40,072 bases of DNA. Source: an uncultured Bacteroidales bacterium. Its GTDB lineage: Bacteria; Bacteroidota; Bacteroidia; Bacteroidales; P3. Numbering within the stretch: the stretch's first letter is position 1; every line of letters begins with the position of its first letter. Positions 34,519 to 40,072 of this stretch are shown here, piece by piece. The stretch covers positions 1 through 40,072 of the forward strand of contig CALDHX010000053.1 in NCBI GenBank assembly GCA_937901525.1, in the 5' to 3' direction. Under the pieces are notes generated by a model. The model saw only the letters and a program-made list of their open reading frames with translations, had not been told where the DNA came from and made no database searches. The translations under genes were made by a program, and so were the position numbers.

Positions 34519-34872
34519 TTAGAATCTCTTTTCTTTGATTCTGGCTTTCTTTCCTGTTAGTCCTCTCAAATAGAAGATTCTTGCACGGCGAACAACTCCA
34601 CGTTTATTCACAACGATAGAATCTATAAATGGAGATGTTATAGGGAATATTCTTTCTACTCCTACTCCACTTGATATTTTTCTAACAGTGAAAGTTTCTG
34701 TTGTACCGCTTCCTGAACGTTGTAAAACCACACCTTGGAAAGTTTGAATACGTTCTTTGTTTCCTTCTTTAATTTTATAAGATACTGAGATAGTATCTCC
34801 TGCTTTGAACTCAGGATATTGCTTAATTTCTGTTAAGCTATCCACATATTTCATTAACTCTGGTTTACCCAT
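34519..34872 (-). CDS. rplS: 50S ribosomal protein L19
   Basis: A 117-aa large-subunit protein at the 30S-50S interface. It has the typical FKAGDTISVSYKIKEGNKER, FQGVVLQRSGSG, TFTVRKISSGVGVERIFP and the C-terminal RARIFYLRGLTGKKARIKEK. It follows rplT by 31 bases. A strong Shine-Dalgarno GGAGG (34879-34883) lies six bases before the ATG, unusual in this window, where most genes have only A-rich leaders. Confidence 0.98.
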   Translation of the reverse strand: MGKPELMKYVDSLTEIKQYPEFKAGDTISVSYKIKEGNKERIQTFQGVVLQRSGSGTTETFTVRKISSGVGVERIFPITSPFIDSIVVNKRGVVRRARIFYLRGLTGKKARIKEKRF

Positions 34873-34878
34873 TTTATT

Positions 34879-34883
34879 CCTCC
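34879..34883 (-). promoter_or_regulatory. Shine-Dalgarno sequence of rplS
   Basis: GGAGG on the minus strand with a six-base spacer to the ATG. Notable because most genes in the window lack such a site. Confidence 0.85.
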
Positions 34884-34903
34884 TTTATGCGATTTTACTA
34901 ATT

Positions 34904-35251
34904 CTACTTCTTTACTTGATTTACTACTGCTTTGAAAGCCTCAGGATTATTTAGGGCTAAGTCTGCTAACACTTTGCGGTTAAGCTCTATGTTATTTTTG
35001 TGTAATAATCCTATAAATACAGAGTAAGATATATCGTTCATACGACAAGCTGCATTGATACGGTTAATCCACAAAGCTCTAAATTCTCTTTTCTTATTTT
35101 TTCTATCACGGTAAGCGTATGTTTGACCTTTTTCCCATTTATTTTTTGCTACGGTCCATACGTTTTTACCTCTTCCCCAATAACCTTTGGTACGGTTAAG
35201 GATTTTTTTTCTGCGTGCTCTCGACGCTACTGCATTGACTGCTCTTGGCAT
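34904..35251 (-). CDS. rplT: 50S ribosomal protein L20
   Basis: A 115-aa rRNA-binding protein essential for early large-subunit assembly. Its N-terminal basic tail (MPRAVNAVASRARRKKILNRTKGYWGRGK) and YAYRDRKNKKREFRALWI are family hallmarks. It lies 96 bases after rpmI. The ATG is preceded by A/T-rich sequence without SD, in contrast to rpmI, infC and rplS in the same operon. In E. coli L20 represses its own operon through the rpmI leader; whether that holds here cannot be seen. Confidence 0.98.
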   Translation of the reverse strand: MPRAVNAVASRARRKKILNRTKGYWGRGKNVWTVAKNKWEKGQTYAYRDRKNKKREFRALWINRINAACRMNDISYSVFIGLLHKNNIELNRKVLADLALNNPEAFKAVVNQVKK

Positions 35252-35347
35252 AACTTTTAATTTTTTTTCGTATTAGCGGTCTTTTCTTTCTTTTTTTTAT
35301 TTTAAGACACTTGTTTAGCTAAATACAATGGTTAATAACTCCTTTAA

Positions 35348-35536
35348 TTAAATCATTTCTCTTATTCTTGGCTCGTCAGCACCACTTAGTACAGAAGTAC
35401 TTGCCAATATTCTTTTTCTCTTAACAGATTTTTTAGTTAGAATATGGCTGTGATACGCGTGCTTTCTCTTGATTCTTCCTGAACCTGTTACTGAAAATCT
35501 CTTTTTAGCAGCAGATTTGGTTTTCATTTTTGGCAT
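35348..35536 (-). CDS. rpmI: 50S ribosomal protein L35
   Basis: A 62-aa basic ribosomal protein. MPKMKTKSAAKKRFSVTGSG, then KRKHAYHSHILTKKSVKRKR, are diagnostic. It lies between infC and rplT as in most bacteria. An AAGGA Shine-Dalgarno-like sequence (35543-35547) lies six bases before the ATG. The 96-base gap to rplT starts with GGAG-containing sequence and a T-rich stretch, and may hold a regulatory leader. Confidence 0.97.
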   Translation of the reverse strand: MPKMKTKSAAKKRFSVTGSGRIKRKHAYHSHILTKKSVKRKRILASTSVLSGADEPRIREMI

Positions 35537-35605
35537 CTTACGTCCTTTTTAAATTGTTTATAAATTCGATTCTATATTCTTTATTGTTATTTTCTCTATT
35601 AAAAA

Positions 35606-36157
35606 CTATTTCTTAGGGGCAATTATCATTATCATTCTCTTACCCTCTAACTTCGGCATCATTTCTGGTTTTCCATAATCAAACAATGCTTCTGCAAACT
35701 TCAACAACTGTGTTTCTCCTTGTTCTTTATACACAATTGTTCTTCCTCTGAAAAACACATCTACCTTAACTTTATTTCCTTCTTGAAGGAATTTAATAGC
35801 ATGTTTTAGTTTAAAATTGAAATCGTGTTCATCGGTTTGAGGTCCTAAACGGATTTCTTTTACAACTATCTTGGCAGATTTTGCTTTTATTTCCTTTTGT
35901 TTCTTTTTTTGTTCGTAAAGCAATTTTTGATAATCTACCAACTTACAAACTGGTGGGTTAGCATTTGGAGATATTTCTACCAAGTCCAATCCCATTTCGT
36001 CTGCCATGCTAAGGGCTTCTTTAATACTATAAATACCGGTTTCGATATTTTCTCCGACCACTCTAACCATAGGAGCGTCTATTCTTTCATTAATCCTATG
36101 TTGTTCTTCTTTTTTTTGTGGTCCTCTACCTTTTGTAAATTGTTGTGGTGTTGCTAT
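35606..36157 (-). CDS. infC: Translation initiation factor IF-3 with a non-AUG start codon
   Basis: A 183-aa factor that keeps ribosomal subunits apart and checks start-codon pairing. The N domain begins QHRINERIDAP, and the C domain has KIVVKEIRLGPQTDEHDF and the final GKRMIMIIAPKK. The first in-frame ATG (36070) would delete the start of the N domain. Upstream, the frame continues to a TAG and contains no ATG, GTG or TTG. AGGAGG (36166-36171) points to ATA at 36157 (spacer 8, giving MATPQQ) or ATC at 36160 (spacer 5). A rare AUN start is the classic basis of IF-3 autoregulation in E. coli (AUU). Confidence 0.93.
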   Translation of the reverse strand: MATPQQFTKGRGPQKKEEQHRINERIDAPMVRVVGENIETGIYSIKEALSMADEMGLDLVEISPNANPPVCKLVDYQKLLYEQKKKQKEIKAKSAKIVVKEIRLGPQTDEHDFNFKLKHAIKFLQEGNKVKVDVFFRGRTIVYKEQGETQLLKFAEALFDYGKPEMMPKLEGKRMIMIIAPKK

Positions 36158-36165
36158 GATGCGTT

Positions 36166-36171
36166 CCTCCT
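36166..36171 (-). promoter_or_regulatory. Shine-Dalgarno sequence that fixes the infC start
   Basis: Perfect AGGAGG on the minus strand, five to eight bases before ATC/ATA and 96 bases from the first ATG. It places initiation at the non-AUG codon. Confidence 0.85.
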
Positions 36172-36192
36172 ATTGTTTAATTTATACTATTT

Positions 36193-38133
36193 TTATTTTA
36201 ATTCTTCTTTTACTAATTCATTTACTTTTTCTGCAAAAGCCTCAATTGACATTGTTCCTAAATCACCTTCTTTATGACGGCGAACCGATACAGTGCCATC
36301 TGCCTCTTCTTTTTCTCCAACTATCAGCATAAAAGGTATTTTTGCCATTTCTGCATCACGAATTTTCTTACCAGTCTTTTCGTTTCTATCATCAATACTA
36401 CCTCTTAAATCCAATTGAGCGAGCAAAGATAATACTTTTTTCGCATATTCCTCATATTTCTCTGAAATTGGAAGAATAATAAATTGTTCAGGAGTAAGCC
36501 AAAGTGGGAAAATACCCGCAGTATGTTCAATCAATACAGCGACAAATCTCTCCATAGAACCAAAAGGTGCACGATGGATCATAATTGGTCTATGCTTTTG
36601 ATTATCTGCTCCTGTGTATTCCAACTCAAAACGTTCAGGAAGATTATAATCTACTTGAATAGTACCTAATTGCCACTTTCTTCCTATGGCATCTTTCACC
36701 ATAAAATCTAACTTTGGACCATAGAAAGCAGCTTCTCCAACTTCTGTAACAGTTTTCAAACCTCTTTCAGCAGAAGCCTCAATAATAGCTCTTTCTGCTT
36801 TTTCCCAAACATCATCAGAACCGATATACTTTTCAGTATTATTAGGATCTCTTAAAGAAATTTGAGCAGTGAAATTTTCAAACTTCAAAGTTTTGAATAT
36901 ATATAAAACAATATCAATTACCTTACAGAACTCCTCTTTCAATTGTTCAGGAGTACAGAATATGTGAGCATCGTCCTGAGTAAATGAACGCACTCTTGTC
37001 AAACCATGCAATTCTCCTGATTGTTCATAACGATAAACCGTTCCAAATTCAGCTAAACGTAAAGGTAAATCCTTATATGAATGAGGTTTAAGTTTATAAA
37101 TTTCAACATGGTGAGGACAATTCATTGGCTTCAACAAATACTCTTCACCCTCAAAAGGAGTTGTGATTGTACGGAAAGAATCTTGACCATACTTTTGATA
37201 GTGTCCAGAAGTCTTATACAAATGAACATCACCAATATGAGGAGTCATTACTTGTTGATAACCATAATCTTTTTGAACTTTCTTCAAGAAATTTTCCAAT
37301 CTTTGACGAAGTTCAGTTCCTTTTGGCAACCAAAGAGGCAAACCTTGACCAACATTTTGAGAAAAAGCAAATAATTCTAACTCTTTACCCAATTTTCTAT
37401 GATCTCTTTTCTTTGCTTCTTCCAAAAGAGCCAAATACTCATCTAATTCTTTCTTTTTAGGGAAAGTTATAGCATATAATCTTGTTAATTGTTTTCTTTT
37501 TTCATCACCTCTCCAATAAGCACCAGCCAAAGAAAGGATTTTAATAGCCTTAATAGAAGAGAAATCCACTAAGTGTGGACCTTTACATAAGTCAATAAAT
37601 TTACCACTTTCATAGAAAGTAATAGAGCCATCTTCCAACTCTTCTATAAGTTCAGTTTTATAAACCTCACCTTTATCTGCAAAGAATTTCAAAGCCTCAG
37701 CCTTAGAAACCTCTCTTCTAACCAAACCAACACCAGCCTTAGCTATTTCTTGCATTTTAGCCTCTATCTTAGGAAAATCTTCACTTGAAAGAACCTTTTC
37801 ACCAAAATCTATATCATAATAAAAGCCATTTTCAATAGCAGGTCCAATACCAAACTTAGCCTCAGGATAAAGCTCCAAAACAGCAGCCGCCATTAAGTGA
37901 GCAGAACTATGCCAAAAAGTATGTTTACCCTCTGCATCGTTCCAAGTAAACAAACGCAAAGAACAATCCTCATTTATCGTTCTATTCAGTTCAACTATTT
38001 GTCCATTAACACTCGCACTAACAACAGCTCTTGCCAAACCATCACTTATGCTTTTAGCCACATCAAAAGGAGTTACTCCCGCTTCAAATTGCTTTACGCT
38101 ACCATCAGGTAAACTTATATTTATCATAGTCAT
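36193..38133 (-). CDS. thrS: Threonyl-tRNA synthetase
   Basis: A class II synthetase of 646 aa. An N-terminal TGS domain (INISLPDGSVKQFEAG) precedes an editing domain with HSSAHLMA and its HxxxH motif. The catalytic core has MNCPHHVEIYK (zinc Cys and His), motif 2 RYEQSGELHGLTRVR and motif 3 APFGSMERFVAVLIEH, followed by the anticodon-binding domain. The open frame extends to 38262, but the extra 43 residues are hydrophobic and run through the promoter. ATG 38133 (or 38127) gives the family start. It leads the translation operon. Confidence 0.97.
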   Translation of the reverse strand: MTMINISLPDGSVKQFEAGVTPFDVAKSISDGLARAVVSASVNGQIVELNRTINEDCSLRLFTWNDAEGKHTFWHSSAHLMAAAVLELYPEAKFGIGPAIENGFYYDIDFGEKVLSSEDFPKIEAKMQEIAKAGVGLVRREVSKAEALKFFADKGEVYKTELIEELEDGSITFYESGKFIDLCKGPHLVDFSSIKAIKILSLAGAYWRGDEKRKQLTRLYAITFPKKKELDEYLALLEEAKKRDHRKLGKELELFAFSQNVGQGLPLWLPKGTELRQRLENFLKKVQKDYGYQQVMTPHIGDVHLYKTSGHYQKYGQDSFRTITTPFEGEEYLLKPMNCPHHVEIYKLKPHSYKDLPLRLAEFGTVYRYEQSGELHGLTRVRSFTQDDAHIFCTPEQLKEEFCKVIDIVLYIFKTLKFENFTAQISLRDPNNTEKYIGSDDVWEKAERAIIEASAERGLKTVTEVGEAAFYGPKLDFMVKDAIGRKWQLGTIQVDYNLPERFELEYTGADNQKHRPIMIHRAPFGSMERFVAVLIEHTAGIFPLWLTPEQFIILPISEKYEEYAKKVLSLLAQLDLRGSIDDRNEKTGKKIRDAEMAKIPFMLIVGEKEEADGTVSVRRHKEGDLGTMSIEAFAEKVNELVKEELK

Positions 38134-38151
38134 TCCTATTTTTTCAATTTG

Positions 38152-38159
38152 CAAAGATA
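38152..38159 (-). promoter_or_regulatory. -7 element (TATCTTTG) for the thrS operon
   Basis: Minus-strand TATCTTTG, 18 bases before the thrS ATG. It supports starting thrS at 38133 rather than further upstream. Confidence 0.6.
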
Positions 38160-38202
38160 CAACTTTTTTACTAAATAAATAAAACAATGATATTTTTTGT
38201 TG

Positions 38203-38210
38203 TATCTTTG
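38203..38210 (+). promoter_or_regulatory. -7 element (TATCTTTG) for lgt-gpmA
   Basis: TATCTTTG, 35 bases before the lgt ATG. It is divergent with the thrS element; the two -7 elements are 43 bases apart. Confidence 0.6.
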
Positions 38211-38245
38211 CCACACAATACAAACAAAAACAAACAAAAATACTT

Positions 38246-39109
38246 ATGTTAAACGCTATCATTTGGGATTTCGATCCAATGTTATTCGGATTTGTAAGAT
38301 GGTATAGCCTACTATTTGCCTTAGCCTTTATAGCAGGATATATATTACTACAAAAAGCAGTCTTTCAAAAAGAAAACCTTTCCACAGCCCTATTAGACAA
38401 ACTAAGCATATACGTCTTTCTTGGCGTACTAATCGGAGCACGTTTAGGGCATTGTCTATTCTATGAACCATCTTACTACCTTTCAAGCTTTTCACACTTC
38501 ATAGAAATGCTACTCCCAATAACCGAAACACAACAAGGTTGGAAATTTTTAGGCTACCAAGGATTAGCCTCACACGGAGGAGCAATCGGAATAATAATCG
38601 CAATATACCTTTACGCAAGAAAAACAAAACTAACAATGCTTTGGACCCTTGATCGCTTAGTAATAGTAGTAGCCCTTGCAGGTTTATTCATACGCCTTGG
38701 CAATCTTTGCAATAGCGAAATCTACGGCATAGCCACAAATAGCAATTGGGGATTTATCTTTGTTAGAAACGGAGAAACAATTGCAAAACACCCAACACAA
38801 CTCTACGAAGCAATATCATACTTTATCACATTCATCATTCTATTATTCACTTACATAAAAAACAATAGAAAAACAATACCAGGACTACTCTTCTCACTAT
38901 TTTTAATCCTTGCATTCACCTCACGACTAATCATAGAAAACTGGAAAGAAGTACAAGAAGCATGGGAAGCAAACATGATATTAAATATGGGACAAATCCT
39001 TTCAATACCATTTATTGCAATAGGCATCATAATACTTACACTATCAATACTTGGCAAAACAGGAAAACCATTAGACACAAGCAAAATAGAACAAACACAT
39101 AAAAAATAA
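38246..39109 (+). CDS. lgt: Prolipoprotein diacylglyceryl transferase
   Basis: A 287-aa inner-membrane enzyme that transfers diacylglycerol from phosphatidylglycerol to the lipobox cysteine of prolipoproteins. It has about seven hydrophobic helices and FVRWYSLLFALAF near the N terminus. GARLGHCLFYEP, SHGGAIG, RLGNLCNSEIYG (the Lgt signature) and HPTQLYEA are present. The sense strand is A/C-rich with few G at third positions. It is followed seven bases later by gpmA, an unrelated function in the same transcript. Confidence 0.96.
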   Translation: MLNAIIWDFDPMLFGFVRWYSLLFALAFIAGYILLQKAVFQKENLSTALLDKLSIYVFLGVLIGARLGHCLFYEPSYYLSSFSHFIEMLLPITETQQGWKFLGYQGLASHGGAIGIIIAIYLYARKTKLTMLWTLDRLVIVVALAGLFIRLGNLCNSEIYGIATNSNWGFIFVRNGETIAKHPTQLYEAISYFITFIILLFTYIKNNRKTIPGLLFSLFLILAFTSRLIIENWKEVQEAWEANMILNMGQILSIPFIAIGIIILTLSILGKTGKPLDTSKIEQTHKK

Positions 39110-39116
39110 AATAAAT

Positions 39117-39863
39117 ATGAAAAAACTTATCTTAGTAAGACACGGACAAAGCGAATGGAATTTATTAAACCTATTCACAGGTTGGACAGACGTAGATCTA
39201 ACAGCACAAGGTGTAGAAGAAGCCTATAAAGCAGGTATAGCAATAAAAGAAGAAGGCATAAAGCCACAACTATGTTTCACTTCATACCTTAAAAGAGCAA
39301 TCAAAACCCTTAACGGCATACTTGATTCAATGAATATGGATTATCTACCAGTTGAAAAAAGTTGGAGATTAAACGAAAAATCATACGGCGACCTTCAAGG
39401 CAAAAACAAAGCAGAAGCAACAGAAAAATTTGGAGCAGACCAAGTATTACTATGGAGAAGAAGCTTCGATGTACAAGCACCAGCCTTAGAAGCAGACGAT
39501 GAACGTTCACCATACAAAGACCCACGTTACGCAGGCATTGATAAAGCAGAATTACCATTAACAGAATCACTACAAGACTGCATCAATCGTCTTATGCCAT
39601 TCTATCAAAACAACATTTTAAAAGCCTTTGAAACCTTCGACACAGTTTTAGTAGTAGCACACGGCAACTCACTTCGTGGAATCGTAAAAACACTAAAAAA
39701 TATGACAAACGAAGAAATCATTAAATTCAACATACCAACAGGAATACCTTACTTATTTGAATTAAATGACGATTTAACACTACAAAACGATCGTTTCCTT
39801 GCAGACCCTGAAACATTACAAAAACTAATGGACGAAGTTGCAAACCAAGGCAACAAAAAATAA
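39117..39863 (+). CDS. gpmA: 2,3-bisphosphoglycerate-dependent phosphoglycerate mutase
   Basis: A 248-aa glycolytic enzyme that interconverts 3- and 2-phosphoglycerate. LVRHGQSEWN contains the phospho-accepting His9, and NLFTGWTDVDLT, RLNEKSYGDLQG, RRSFDVQAP and VVAHGNSLRG are the family motifs. Length is normal. It starts seven bases after lgt and ends three bases before a strong terminator. Confidence 0.97.
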   Translation: MKKLILVRHGQSEWNLLNLFTGWTDVDLTAQGVEEAYKAGIAIKEEGIKPQLCFTSYLKRAIKTLNGILDSMNMDYLPVEKSWRLNEKSYGDLQGKNKAEATEKFGADQVLLWRRSFDVQAPALEADDERSPYKDPRYAGIDKAELPLTESLQDCINRLMPFYQNNILKAFETFDTVLVVAHGNSLRGIVKTLKNMTNEEIIKFNIPTGIPYLFELNDDLTLQNDRFLADPETLQKLMDEVANQGNKK

Positions 39864-39865
39864 AT

Positions 39866-39897
39866 AAAAAAAGCAACCAATTTCGGTTGCTTTTTTT
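39866..39897. terminator. Bidirectional intrinsic terminator after gpmA
   Basis: AAGCAACC at 39871-39878 pairs with GGTTGCTT (39885-39892) around AATTTC. A7/T7 flanks extend the stem to 13 bp and supply the U tract in either direction. Confidence 0.92.
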
Positions 39898-39903
39898 CTT
39901 TTC

Positions 39904-39969
39904 TTATTCCACAATCAATTTCTTTTTCACACTGCCTTTTGCGATGTTGTTTGTTGGTGAATTTAAACA
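39904..39969 (-). pseudogene. Possible fossil of a T9SS C-terminal sorting tail
   Basis: The minus strand reads, in one frame, NNIAKGSVKKKLIVE-stop, the way T9SS type-A domains end (compare GMATKKLVVE and GVATKKLLVK in this window). Upstream the frame is closed by TGA at 39970-39972 after only 22 codons, and beyond it lies AT-rich simple sequence. The adjacent bidirectional terminator would suit a leftward gene ending here. It may be a decayed cargo gene, or coincidence in a Lys-rich frame. Confidence 0.35.
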
Positions 39970-39992
39970 TCAAAAATACATTCATCTTTTTT

Positions 39993-40060
39993 CTTTTTTA
40001 TTTTTAATTTTTTCTTTATTATAATTATTATTATATTTATTATTATATATATTATTATTG
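39993..40060. repeat. Degenerate 21-base-spaced T-rich units followed by ATT/TAT simple sequence
   Basis: CTTTTT at 39993 and CTTTAT at 40014 are exactly 21 bases apart and resemble the window's repeat on the minus strand, without its G. From about 40015 to 40059 the sequence is almost entirely TTA/ATT triplets. No gene is supported in 39970-40072. Confidence 0.5.
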
Positions 40061-40072
40061 TCTGCATATTGT

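Noticed and set aside
38134..38262. 43-residue hydrophobic N-terminal extension of ThrRS
   Set aside because: It crosses the TATCTTTG promoter and overlaps the lgt start region; the TGS domain starts at MTMINISLPDG.
39749..39985. 78-aa leftward open frame beginning MNVFLMFKF
   Set aside because: It overlaps gpmA and the terminator antisense and has no promoter or family signature. Its first residues resemble the antiporter tail (KMNVFFRF) over a short AT-rich stretch, which is likely chance.

Overview
This 40 kb window looks like a chromosomal segment of a low-GC member of the Bacteroidota, probably order Bacteroidales. The evidence is two secreted proteins with type IX secretion (T9SS) C-terminal sorting domains, A-rich translation starts that mostly lack Shine-Dalgarno sequences, promoter -7 elements of the Bacteroidetes TAnnTTTG type, a BspA-like leucine-rich-repeat protein, and a TamB gene. 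No rRNA, tRNA, CRISPR array, transposase or prophage was seen. No gap between genes exceeds about 240 bases.

Layout. 1-3300: the tail of an unknown gene, then a three-gene restriction-modification-like cassette with a DpnM-type Dam methylase, a DpnA-type second methylase and, between them where an MboI/DpnII-type endonuclease would be expected, an unrelated protein with a helix-hairpin-helix DNA glycosylase signature. 3325-6767: a trans-sulfuration family PLP enzyme and FabG leftward, a small membrane protein and PanC rightward. 6768-13083: a compact leftward operon argS-clpS-nfeD-floA-uvrA. 13219-15997: two T9SS cargo proteins. 16234-20544: DapD, then GDP-fucose biosynthesis (gmd, fcl) and a cation/proton antiporter. 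20567-23542: dnaX split by a -1 frameshift at an A10 run, and an ArsB/NhaD-type anion transporter. 23558-26738: pyrG, aroK, tsaD. 26803-31287: tamB. 31338-33204: an AAA ATPase and a PD-(D/E)XK-like nuclease, overlapping genes that form a candidate defence pair. 33210-34370: an LRR membrane protein. 34519-38133: the translation operon thrS-infC-rpmI-rplT-rplS. 38246-39863: lgt and gpmA, then a terminator and a possible fossil of a T9SS tail.

The most interesting observations are these. (1) The glycosylase-like protein occupies the nuclease slot of a Dpn-type methylase cassette and may be an undescribed restriction glycosylase. (2) The AAA ATPase/PD-(D/E)XK pair. (3) A family of A-rich 21-bp tandem repeats with a TCAAAG/GCAAAG core keeps an exact 21-base period at gene boundaries, forms terminator-like hairpins where inverted, flanks the methylase cassette, and has entered the tamB reading frame as an in-frame heptapeptide repeat. 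(4) The dnaX A10 frameshift separates a short gamma-like product from a tau-like product. (5) Shine-Dalgarno sequences survive in the translation operon, with a non-AUG start on infC.

Most of the rest is housekeeping. All identifications were made by eye from sequence motifs; no database search was run.
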